Below, piece by piece: positions 1 to 6,641 of a DNA stretch of 14,078 nucleotides (position 1 is the stretch's first letter; each line of letters opens with the position of its first letter). Under the pieces are notes generated by a model, which saw nothing but the letters and a program-made list of their open reading frames with translations, ran no database searches and was not told the origin of the DNA. A program made the translations under genes and the position numbers. This stretch comes from Planctomycetota bacterium (lineage in GTDB: Bacteria; Planctomycetota; UBA1135; UBA2386): positions 1 to 14,078 of the forward strand of contig CANGSN010000026.1 in NCBI GenBank assembly GCA_947455805.1, written 5' to 3'.

Positions 1-322
1 CCGCGTCGATCTCGGCGAGCAGGCCAGGCAGGTTCAGTTCTTCGTTGCGCGCCGGCACCACGATCGAGAGCCGCTGAACGCTCCGCGCGGTCGCACGCGC
101 GGTCGCACGCGACGTCGGCGCGGCCTGGATCGGCGCCGGTGTCGCCGGCGCTTGCTCGGGCGCCAGCACCAACGGCGGCGTCGGGGACGGCGCGATCGCC
201 GTCGCCACCCCCGAGGCTTCGCTGCCCGCAGCGCAGCGGCGCGGCAGGTCCCCCGTAGCCATCAGCCCGGCGAGTTGGTCCGTACGAGGTTGCAGTTCCG
301 TGGACAGCAGATCGGCCGACAT
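1..322 (-). CDS. Family 2 glycosyltransferase, N-terminal part (runs off left edge)
   Basis: Only the first ~107 codons are in the window. After a low-complexity N-terminus rich in Ala, Pro and Thr, the frame reaches RLSIVVPARNEELNLPGLL at about residues 82-100. This is the first beta strand and nucleotide-binding start of GT-A fold family 2 glycosyltransferases (dolichyl-phosphate-mannose-synthase-like; S/V-I-V-V-P-x-R/Y-N-E-x-x-N-L). Members transfer a sugar from a nucleotide donor, usually at the inner membrane face. The acceptor cannot be told because the DxD motif and C-terminus are missing. The start is uncertain. ATG at 322 is the first ATG after the in-frame stop at 446-448, but its only purine run (AGGGG) lies too close. 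ATG at 262 is the alternative and has no clear ribosome binding site. The long unstructured leader before the catalytic domain is unusual. The gene is separated from the pilin gene by about 150 bp and a hairpin, so it is probably a separate unit, although a role in pilus or envelope glycosylation is possible. Confidence 0.72.
   Translation of the reverse strand, partial: MSADLLSTELQPRTDQLAGLMATGDLPRRCAAGSEASGVATAIAPSPTPPLVLAPEQAPATPAPIQAAPTSRATARATARSVQRLSIVVPARNEELNLPGLLAEIDA
85..111. repeat. 12-bp tandem repeat, 2.25 copies
   Basis: The unit gcgcggtcgcac occurs at 85-96 and 97-108, with a partial third copy at 109-111. It keeps the reading frame of the glycosyltransferase gene and encodes the R-A-T-A-R-A-T-A-R stretch of its N-terminal linker. 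It is probably a slippage-prone coding repeat that changes linker length without frameshifting. Confidence 0.8.
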
Positions 323-388
323 GCCCCTGCTATCGGCAGATCGGGGGGCGCGACGCGAGCAGAGCCGCAGGAACCACACGCTGGAATT

Positions 389-429
389 GCAACCGCCCGC
401 CTCGACCTTGCGGCCGCAGCGGGCGGTGC
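389..429 (-). terminator. Long hairpin after the prepilin gene, possible terminator
   Basis: A perfect 9-bp inverted repeat (accgcccgc at 392-400 against gcgggcggt at 419-427) extends to 11 bp with one bulged base (389-390 with 428-429). The 18-base loop contains the 10-bp palindrome tgcggccgca (409-418). On the minus strand it lies about 45-85 bases after the prepilin stop codon and is followed by a weakly T-containing stretch (TTGCAATT). The position fits a transcription end between the pilin and glycosyltransferase genes. There is no proper T-run, so it could instead be a processing or RNA-stabilising structure for an abundant pilin mRNA. A second, weaker pair (gccggc at 440-445 and 464-469) lies between it and the stop. 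Confidence 0.42.
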
Positions 430-473
430 GTGGCAGGCTGCCGGCTCACGCCGTGCAGCTCATGCCGGCTGCA

Positions 474-1172
474 TCACTGGACGACGACCCAGAAGTTGCC
501 GTCCGCGCCGGTCGCGTTCGACGAGACGCGGTCGCCCATGAAGCCCGACGTGGTGGCCAGGAACGCGGCGTTCTGCGGCGGGATCGTCACCGTGCCGTTG
601 TAGGCGACGCCGATGCCGTTGGTGGCGTGCACGTCACCCGACTGGTTCACGAAGAAGGCACGCTTGCCGCTGTTGCCCTGGACCTGCGGCCACGCGTAGC
701 AGCACCACAGGGTCTCGGCCTGGCCGGCGTCGACGCCGTTGTCGTTGGTCGCGTCACCACCGGCGGTGTCCTCGATGATGCCAGCGCCCGTGGCGCTCGG
801 CAGATACATGCGGAACAGGTAGCCCGAACGCGAGACGTTCGACTGCGCCGTGATGTTGCCGAACGCGGTCGACAGCACCGGCGGGCTGATCGTCTGCGTA
901 GCGCCCGTGTTGTTGCGGGCGGCGATGCGGCCCGACAGCTCACCGAAGAAGCCGTATTCGCCCTGGCCGTTGCCGTTGACGTCGATCACGCCCGAGGCCT
1001 GGCACTGCGACTGGCCGGACGAGATGTTCTTCAGCGTGGCGATGGCGGCCGACTCGTTGGCGTTCAGGCGCGCGCTGAGGAGGTTTGGGATCGCGATGGA
1101 CGCGATGATGGCGATGATCGCAACGACGATCATCAGTTCGATGAGAGTGAAGCCCTGTTCCCGCTTGGACAT
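474..1172 (-). CDS. pilA: Type IV prepilin, major-pilin type
   Basis: The product is 232 aa. It starts MSKREQG and is followed by FTLIELMIVVAIIAIIASIA, a textbook type III (class A) signal: a short basic leader, Gly at -1, Phe at +1 and Glu at +5, then the hydrophobic alpha-1 helix. PilD would cleave after G7, leaving a 225-aa mature pilin, larger than a typical ~150-aa PilA. The C-terminal part (residues 155-181, LWCCYAWPQ then SGKRAFFVNQSGDV) resembles the G-x-T/S-G-x-R-x-F-x-V-N-x-x-G-x-V signature of acidobacterial, delta-proteobacterial and planctomycete pilins. Two Asp/Asn/Gly-rich loops (residues 64-73 and 140-149) look like metal-binding turns. The cysteines are C57, C157 and C158, so one could be unpaired. 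The start at 1172 is fixed by the leader and by AGGAGA four bases upstream; the frame stays open to 1403 but that part is not coding. It is the last gene of the pilT-pilB-pilC-TPR series. A minor pilin or pseudopilin is possible, but its place and strong ribosome binding site suggest the main subunit. Confidence 0.93.
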   Translation of the reverse strand: MSKREQGFTLIELMIVVAIIAIIASIAIPNLLSARLNANESAAIATLKNISSGQSQCQASGVIDVNGNGQGEYGFFGELSGRIAARNNTGATQTISPPVLSTAFGNITAQSNVSRSGYLFRMYLPSATGAGIIEDTAGGDATNDNGVDAGQAETLWCCYAWPQVQGNSGKRAFFVNQSGDVHATNGIGVAYNGTVTIPPQNAAFLATTSGFMGDRVSSNATGADGNFWVVVQ

Positions 1173-1176
1173 TGTT

Positions 1177-1182
1177 TCTCCT
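1177..1182 (-). promoter_or_regulatory. Ribosome binding site of the prepilin gene
   Basis: AGGAGA on the minus strand lies four bases before the ATG at 1172. It is a near-perfect Shine-Dalgarno site and decides the start against the longer open frame reaching 1403. Confidence 0.8.
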
Positions 1183-1252
1183 GACAACTTGCTGTGACGG
1201 CAACCGACGTGGTCGACCGTGATTCCCCTTCTCTTCCTTTCCGAGCCGCAAC

Positions 1253-2131
1253 TCACCGCATCGGTGCGGCGGGCTGCGAACCCACGAGCTGCTGGAACCT
1301 CGCATCCGCGGACACGGTCGACCAGGCAGCGGCGTCTTCCGACAACCGCTGCCTCACCTCGGCCGGTCGCGCCGCGTTCGCGCGCGCCAACAGCTGCATG
1401 CACGTATCGACATCGCCACGCTGCAACTTGAGGCGAGCGAGGTGGTAATCTGCGATCGGCACGTCGGCCGCGGCGCGTTCCAGCGCCTTTTCCGCCTGGT
1501 CCTCGAGCCCCAGTTCCAGGTACTCGACGCCGGCTTGCAACGATGCCATCGGCATCGCGGCGCTGTCGCGCAGCACGTCGTCGAGGCGCTGCACGGCATC
1601 CGGCCGACGACCGAGCTCACGCAGGATCGTCGCTTCCTCCAGCGCACGCTGGTGACCGAAGCGCGCGTCGAGCGCCTTGGCGTTCTGCGCGAACACGGCC
1701 AGGGCCTGCTGGCTCTGCCCGGCCTTCGCCAGCATGCGGGCCTGGTTGAACGCCAGCACGTCGCGCTGCTCGTCCTGGCAGTCGGCCGCGCGCCGCGCGC
1801 GATCGTAGGCGTCCGCCGCCTGTTCGAACTGGCCGCGGAGCATGTGCGCGAAGCCACGGAACTCGGCGGTGATCGCCATGCCGGGCTGGATGCACTCGAC
1901 GTCACCGAGGTGCTTCTCGGCACTGGCGATCATCTCCTCGCGGGAGGTCATCACCGTGCCGTGCTTGTCCACGAACGGCAGCACATAGGCCATGCGCAGC
2001 TGCACGTCGGCGCTGCTGAGCAGCGTGGTGACGTCGGCGTCGGCCCGCCAGAACCTGGCCGTGGCGCCGATGGCACCCAGGACCACGACCGCGCTGCCAT
2101 ACAGCAGCGCCCGCTTTTGCAGTTCGTTCAT
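1253..2131 (-). CDS. Membrane-anchored TPR-repeat protein of the pilus operon
   Basis: The product is 292 aa. A single hydrophobic segment at about residues 8-27 (LLYGSAVVVLGAIGATARFW), preceded by a short basic N-terminus, acts as a signal anchor. The rest is helical and made of degenerate tetratricopeptide repeats. The clearest is at about residues 88-121 (A-E-F-R-G-F-A-H-M-L-R-G-Q-F-E-Q-A-A-D-A-Y-D-R-A); others lie near 124-150, 165-190, 197-221 and 226-250. TPR domains mediate protein contacts. In T4P systems, TPR proteins such as PilF/PilW, Tgl or FimV act as pilotins or assembly factors, but those are lipoproteins or much larger, so I do not assign one of those names. GGAGG seven bases before the ATG supports the start. 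The gene sits 61 bp after pilC and 80 bp before the prepilin gene, which points to a role in pilus biogenesis. The topology suggests a mostly periplasmic protein. Confidence 0.82.
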   Translation of the reverse strand: MNELQKRALLYGSAVVVLGAIGATARFWRADADVTTLLSSADVQLRMAYVLPFVDKHGTVMTSREEMIASAEKHLGDVECIQPGMAITAEFRGFAHMLRGQFEQAADAYDRARRAADCQDEQRDVLAFNQARMLAKAGQSQQALAVFAQNAKALDARFGHQRALEEATILRELGRRPDAVQRLDDVLRDSAAMPMASLQAGVEYLELGLEDQAEKALERAAADVPIADYHLARLKLQRGDVDTCMQLLARANAARPAEVRQRLSEDAAAWSTVSADARFQQLVGSQPAAPMR

Positions 2132-2192
2132 TCGCTTGCCTCCGCCTTCCCCTTCGCCATCCCCATCGCCGTCGCGCCTGATCCGCCGCGGG

Positions 2193-3449
2193 CTAGCCGC
2201 CCGACAGCTTCTCCTGCAGCTTGAAGATCGGCAGGAACACCGCGAGCACGATGCCGCCCACGATGACGCCCATGATGGCGATCATGATCGGCTCGATCAT
2301 CGACGTAAGCCCCTTCACCTCGGCCTCGACCTGCTGGTCGTAGAACTCGGCGATCTTCTCGAGCAGCGCGTCGAGCGCGCCCGATCGCTCGCCGATCGCC
2401 ATCATCTTGACGACCATCGGCGGGAACACGGTGGATTTGGTGAACGGCTCCGACAGGCTGTCGCCGTTCTTCACGCTGTCGCGCGCGCTGTTGACGATGT
2501 TCGAGATGACGAGGTTGCCCGACGTGTCGGACACGATCTCCATCGCACCAAGGATCGGCACACCGCTCTTCACCAGCGTCGAGAAGGTGCGGGCGAAGCG
2601 CGACAGCGCGACCTTCTTGAACAGGATGCCGAACACCGGCAGGCGCAGCATCACGTGGTCCTTGATCAGCGCACCCTTCGGCGTCTTCACGGCGAGCTTC
2701 AGGCCGAAGAACGCCGCCCCCATGCCGCCGAAGATCAGATACCAGTAGTCGCGCATGAAGAACGCGATGTCCATGATGACGACGGTCAGGCCGGGAAGGT
2801 CGACCTCGAGCGACTCGAACACCGGCTTGAACGACGGCACGATGCCGATCATCAGGAACGACGCGATGCCGATGACCAAGAACAGCGAGATGACCGGGTA
2901 GGTCATCGCCGACTTGATCTCGCTGCGCAGGTGCGCCGCCGCCTCGAGGTACTCGGCGAGGCGCTGCAGGATGATGTCGATCTGGCCGGAGACTTCGCCG
3001 GCGCGGATCATGCTGACGTAGATGTGCGAGAAGACCTTCTTGTGCGGCTCCATCGACTTCGACAGGTCGGAGCCGGACCGGATGTCGTTGACGACCTTGT
3101 CGAGGCAGAAGGCGAAGCCAGGGCTCTCGGCCTGGTCGGCGAGGATCTCCAGCGCCTCGAGCATCGGGATGCCGGCGCCGAGCATCGTCGACAGCTGGCG
3201 GGTGAAGACCTCGAGCTCGCCCTTCTTGCAGGATGCCTTCTTCGCCATGCCGCGCTTGCCGGCCTTGCCGCCAGCGCCACCACCGCCGCCGAACCAGGAG
3301 CCGAAGCCACCAGCCTTGGTCACCTCGACCGGCGTCAGGTTGCGTCGGCGCAGGTCCGCCACCGCGTCTGCCTGCGACGCGGCACTGACCGATCCCTTGA
3401 CCACCTTGCCGGCGGTGTCCTTGGCCTCGTACTTGAATTTCGTCGTCAT
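2193..3449 (-). CDS. pilC: Type IV pilus inner-membrane platform protein PilC
   Basis: The product is 418 aa, the usual length for PilC/GspF. The N-terminus (FKYEAKDTAGKVVKGSV) is the standard PilC/GspF opening. Two T2SSF domains follow, at about residues 79-203 (V-F-T-R-Q-L-S-T-M-L-G-A-G-I-P) and 283-405 (F-A-R-T-F-S-T-L-V-K-S-G-V-P). Each ends in a membrane region, with segments near 183-206, 232-252 and 383-408. The conserved G-E-x-S-G motifs are present as GEVSGQ (151-156) and GERSGA (353-358). PilC sits in the inner membrane and couples PilB and PilT to pilin insertion or removal. A Gly- and Lys-rich stretch (residues 47-71) between the N-terminal strand region and the first T2SSF domain is more extended than usual. 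GAGGG lies three bases before the ATG. The gene is 52 bp after pilB and 61 bp before the TPR gene. Confidence 0.96.
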   Translation of the reverse strand: MTTKFKYEAKDTAGKVVKGSVSAASQADAVADLRRRNLTPVEVTKAGGFGSWFGGGGGAGGKAGKRGMAKKASCKKGELEVFTRQLSTMLGAGIPMLEALEILADQAESPGFAFCLDKVVNDIRSGSDLSKSMEPHKKVFSHIYVSMIRAGEVSGQIDIILQRLAEYLEAAAHLRSEIKSAMTYPVISLFLVIGIASFLMIGIVPSFKPVFESLEVDLPGLTVVIMDIAFFMRDYWYLIFGGMGAAFFGLKLAVKTPKGALIKDHVMLRLPVFGILFKKVALSRFARTFSTLVKSGVPILGAMEIVSDTSGNLVISNIVNSARDSVKNGDSLSEPFTKSTVFPPMVVKMMAIGERSGALDALLEKIAEFYDQQVEAEVKGLTSMIEPIMIAIMGVIVGGIVLAVFLPIFKLQEKLSGG

Positions 3450-3501
3450 GTTCCCTCGTCCCCGATGAGTCCCACGAGCAGCGGTCGCCGCAGCGCCCGC
3501 G

Positions 3502-5208
3502 TCAGTCGGCCATGGTGCTGGCCTCGATCTCCTGCAAGCTGGTCTTCCCGCGCATCGCGTTCATCAGGCCGCAGCGGCGGAGCGTCAGCATGCCTTCGCT
3601 CAGCGCCTGCTTCTTGATGTCGGCGACGTGCGCCTTCTCGACGACCATGCGCTTGACCGGTTCCGACATGCGCATCGTCTCGAGCAGGGCGAAACGGCCC
3701 TTGTAGCCACCGTTGCAGCGCGGGCAGCCGACCGGCTCGTAGAGCTCCATCGGCTGGTCCAGTTCGGATTCGAGGAAGCCGAGGCGCAGCAGCGCGTCCT
3801 TCGGCAGCTCGACCCGCTTCTTGCAGTTCGCGCAAAGCTTGCGGCCGAGGCGCTGGGCGCAGATCAACAGCGTGGCACTGGCGACCATGAACGGGTCCAT
3901 GCCCATGTCGACCATGCGCGTGATCGTCGACGGCGCGTCGTTGGTGTGCAGCGTGCTCAGCACCTGGTGGCCGGTGAGTGCGGCCTTGACCGCGATCTCG
4001 AGCGTCTCCTGGTCGCGGATCTCACCGAGCAGCACGACGTCCGGGTCCTGACGCAGGATCGAGCGCAGCGCGGCGCCGAAAGTCAGGCCCGCCTTGACGT
4101 TCACCGGCACCTGGTTGATGCCCTCGAGCTGGTACTCGACCGGGTCCTCGACGGTCACCAGGTTGATGTCCGGAGAGGCGATGTGCTTGACCGCCGAGTA
4201 GAGCGTCGTCGACTTGCCCGAGCCGGTCGGGCCGGTGACGAGGATCATCCCGTAGGGCTGCGCACAGGCCCACAGGTAGTCCTCCATGCACTTCGGTTCG
4301 AAGCCGAGCGACTTGATGTCGAGTGCCAGGTTGCTCGAGTCGAGGATGCGGAACACGGTCTTCTCGCCCCAGACGACCGGCAGGATCGACACGCGGAAGT
4401 CGACCGCCTTGTTGCCGATCTTCATCTGGAACTTGCCGTCCTGCGGCTTGCGCTTCTCGGCGATGTCCAGCTTGGACATGATCTTGATGCGCGAAGTGAT
4501 GTTGTTCTGCATCCGCTTCGGCAGCGTCATCGCCTCGGCCATAGCACCGTCCTTGCGGAAGCGGATGATGACCTTCTTCTCGAACGGCTCGATGTGGATG
4601 TCGGAGGCGCCCGTGTTGCAGCCGTCGAGGATGATCTTGTTGACCAGCTTGACGATCGGCGAGTCCTCGTCGCTGATCGCGGACAGGTCGGTGCCTTCCT
4701 CCTCGAGCTCGGTCTCCTTCAGCTCGACGTCGCCGTCGTCGAACGAGCCGAGGATGCCGTCGACGCTCTCGGTCTCCTTCTGGTAGCCCTTGCCGCGGAT
4801 CTTCTCGATCTCCTCTTCGGTGCTGACCACGAGCCGCAGCTGGCACCCGGTGATGATGCGGATGTCGTCGAGCTTCAGGACGTCGAACGGGTTGGCGACG
4901 GCGACGGTGATGATCTGCCCGATGCGATCGACCGGGAAGATGCTGTACTCACGCGCCACGTCCTCGGGCACCGACTCGAGGACCTCCTTGTTGACGTTGA
5001 GCTTCGACAGGTCGATCGGCGGGATGTTCGCCGCCTTGGCGATCAACGCGACCAGCTCCTGCTCGGTGGCCACGCCCTTCTTCACCAACACCTCGGTGAA
5101 CGGGCGCTTCTGGGCCTGGGCTTCGGCGAGCAGGGTGTCCCCGGTCGGGCCGTCGAGCTTGCCGGCCTTCTCGAGGATGCCTCGGAGCTTCTTGGCGAAC
5201 TGAGTCAT
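3502..5208 (-). CDS. pilB: Type IV pilus extension ATPase PilB
   Basis: The product is 568 aa, the full length of the PilB/GspE family. An MshEN (T2SSE_N) domain spans about residues 1-145. The ATPase core has Walker A GPTGSGKST (326-334), the Asp box with E354-D355, Walker B DVVLLGE (390-396) and the His box around H414 and H421. A complete tetracysteine zinc site is present as C459-x2-C462 and C495-x2-C498. That site marks PilB/GspE and is absent from PilT. PilB is a hexameric cytoplasmic ATPase that drives pilin polymerisation at PilC. Its ATG is only three bases after the pilT stop codon and has no good Shine-Dalgarno site, so translation is probably coupled to pilT. An acidic linker (residues 157-173) joins the N-terminal domain to the core. 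GspE of a type II secretion system is the alternative, but neighbouring pilT and pilA favour PilB. Confidence 0.96.
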   Translation of the reverse strand: MTQFAKKLRGILEKAGKLDGPTGDTLLAEAQAQKRPFTEVLVKKGVATEQELVALIAKAANIPPIDLSKLNVNKEVLESVPEDVAREYSIFPVDRIGQIITVAVANPFDVLKLDDIRIITGCQLRLVVSTEEEIEKIRGKGYQKETESVDGILGSFDDGDVELKETELEEEGTDLSAISDEDSPIVKLVNKIILDGCNTGASDIHIEPFEKKVIIRFRKDGAMAEAMTLPKRMQNNITSRIKIMSKLDIAEKRKPQDGKFQMKIGNKAVDFRVSILPVVWGEKTVFRILDSSNLALDIKSLGFEPKCMEDYLWACAQPYGMILVTGPTGSGKSTTLYSAVKHIASPDINLVTVEDPVEYQLEGINQVPVNVKAGLTFGAALRSILRQDPDVVLLGEIRDQETLEIAVKAALTGHQVLSTLHTNDAPSTITRMVDMGMDPFMVASATLLICAQRLGRKLCANCKKRVELPKDALLRLGFLESELDQPMELYEPVGCPRCNGGYKGRFALLETMRMSEPVKRMVVEKAHVADIKKQALSEGMLTLRRCGLMNAMRGKTSLQEIEASTMAD

Positions 5209-5211
5209 GGC

Positions 5212-6315
5212 TCAGCGCAGCGGTCTCTTCGCCATGCCCCCGGCCGTGGACCCGGTGCGCTCCATCAGCCGTTGGAAGTCGGCTTCGTCGCCGGTGTGCT
5301 CGAGTGCGTCCTCGTAGCTGATCGTGCCGGCGCGGTAGAGCTCGAACAGCGACTGGTTCATCGTGCGCATGCCGGCGGCACCGCTGGTCTGCACGATCGA
5401 CATGATCTGGTGCGACTTGTTGTCGCGGATCAGCGCGCGGATCGCCGGGTTCACGATCATGATCTCGGCGGCCAGCGCGCGGCCCTTGCCGTGCATGCGC
5501 GGGACCAGCTGCTGGCAGACGACGGCCTGCAGCGTGAACGACAGCATCGTGCGGATCTGCTGCTGCTGGTGCGCCGGGAAGACGTCGACGATGCGGTTGA
5601 CGGTCTGCTGCACGTCCGACGTGTGCAGCGTGGCGAACGTCAGGTGGCCCGTCTCGGCGAGCGTCAGCGCCGCCTCGATCGTCTCGAGGTCGCGCATTTC
5701 GCCGACGAGCACCACGTCCGGATCCTGGCGCAGCACCGACTTCAGGGCCTTGTCGAAGCCGTGCGTGTCGCCACCGACCTCGCGCTGGTTGACCAGGCAG
5801 TTCTTGTTGCGGTGCAGGAACTCGATCGGATCCTCGATGGTCACGATGTGGTTCTGCCGCGACTCGTTGATGTAGTTCACCATCGAGGCGAGGGTCGTCG
5901 ACTTGCCCGAGCCCGTCGAACCGGTGCACAGCACGAGGCCGCGCGGCAGGTTGCAGATCCACTCGCAGACCTTGGCCGGCAGGCCGATCGTCTGGAAGTC
6001 GTAGACCTCGAACGGGATCACACGCAGCACGGCGGCCACCGAGCCACGCTGCACGAAGGCGTTGGTGCGGAAACGGCCGAGGTTGGTGACGCCGAACGAG
6101 AAGTCGATCTCGAGGTTCTTCTCGAGCTTGGCGACCTGGTCGGCGCCGAGCACCGAATAGACGAGCTTCTTCGTCACCTCGGGCATCAGCGGCTCGTACT
6201 CGGTGTCGACGAGCTTGCCGTCGATGCGGATCTTCGGCGGTGCGCCGACCGAGATGTGGAGGTCCGAACCGCCGCGCTGAACCATCAGGTTCAGCAGTTC
6301 TTCCATCGAAACCAT
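5212..6315 (-). CDS. pilT: Type IV pilus retraction ATPase PilT
   Basis: The product is 367 aa, typical for PilT. It has an N-terminal PAS-like region (about 1-115), Walker A GSTGSGKST (132-140), an Asp box with E161-D162, Walker B DVVLVGE (200-206) and a His box with H224 and H231. The PilT-specific A-I-R-N-L-I-R-E element appears as AIRALIRD (291-298). The tetracysteine motif of PilB is absent, as expected. PilT hydrolyses ATP to depolymerise the pilus, powering twitching, surface adhesion and DNA uptake. PilU is less likely because this is the only such copy seen and it keeps all core motifs. The ATG at 6315 has AGGAG nine bases upstream; the second ATG at 6306 has no site. It is the first gene of the pilT-pilB-pilC-TPR-pilA series and follows a 326-bp gap that should hold its promoter. 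Confidence 0.96.
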   Translation of the reverse strand: MVSMEELLNLMVQRGGSDLHISVGAPPKIRIDGKLVDTEYEPLMPEVTKKLVYSVLGADQVAKLEKNLEIDFSFGVTNLGRFRTNAFVQRGSVAAVLRVIPFEVYDFQTIGLPAKVCEWICNLPRGLVLCTGSTGSGKSTTLASMVNYINESRQNHIVTIEDPIEFLHRNKNCLVNQREVGGDTHGFDKALKSVLRQDPDVVLVGEMRDLETIEAALTLAETGHLTFATLHTSDVQQTVNRIVDVFPAHQQQQIRTMLSFTLQAVVCQQLVPRMHGKGRALAAEIMIVNPAIRALIRDNKSHQIMSIVQTSGAAGMRTMNQSLFELYRAGTISYEDALEHTGDEADFQRLMERTGSTAGGMAKRPLR

Positions 6316-6641
6316 GAGAAGGCGCTCCTGTTCGCACCGGCCGACCCGACCGGAACGTCGCGTCTATCGGTCCCGATGGGCGGCGGGATTGAGGCGGCTT
6401 CCGGTGCCGGCGGCGGCCGGCGAATGCCCCTCGCGGCGGCGACGAGAGCGGCGACTGTCGAAGAACACGACAGGGGGCTCGCGGCCAGGCGCGGCGAAGG
6501 GATCGCCGCCGGGCCTGGTGCGGCGGGGACTCGTGTCACCCGCACGCAGGAGACCTGGCTCCGTCGAGCCGCGGCGGACCAGGCCGCGGCGAGGAGCGGG
6601 ACCGGGCTCGCGGTGCACGAGCCTCGGCCGAAGGACTCAAC
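6316..6641. other. Gene-free gap between the OmpA-like gene and pilT
   Basis: This 326-bp stretch is very G+C rich. I see no convincing gene in it. It contains two hairpins: gccggc-ggcg-gccggc at 6406-6421, and gccgcggc at 6568-6575 repeated at 6583-6590 with a seven-base loop. The second lies 52-74 bases after the OmpA-like gene's stop and could end its transcript, though no T-run follows. The pilT promoter must lie here if pilT starts an operon. I could not pick out a credible -35/-10 or sigma-54 element. Confidence 0.6.
6568..6590 (-). terminator. 8-bp hairpin after the OmpA-like gene
   Basis: Two copies of the self-complementary octamer gccgcggc (6568-6575 and 6583-6590) flank the seven-base loop ggaccag, giving a perfect 8-bp stem. 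It lies downstream of the OmpA-like stop codon on the minus strand. No U-tract follows, so an intrinsic terminator is only one reading. It could also be a protein-binding site, since each arm is a palindrome by itself. Confidence 0.3.

Noticed and set aside
1173..1403. Upstream extension of the prepilin gene
   Set aside because: The frame is open, but it overlaps the 3' end of the TPR gene. The class III signal peptide and its AGGAGA site place the start at 1172.
1992..3617. A 541-codon plus-strand frame opposite pilC
   Set aside because: It is antisense to a clear PilC and is rich in Arg, Asp and His with no recognisable motif.
3502..5208. Reading the ATPase as GspE of a type II secretion system
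   Set aside because: The motifs are shared, but the adjacent pilT, which has no type II secretion counterpart, and the large prepilin make a T4P the better reading.
6291..6545. An 84-codon minus-strand frame in the gap before pilT
   Set aside because: It overlaps the pilT start in another frame, is Ala/Pro/Arg-rich low complexity and has no credible ribosome binding site.
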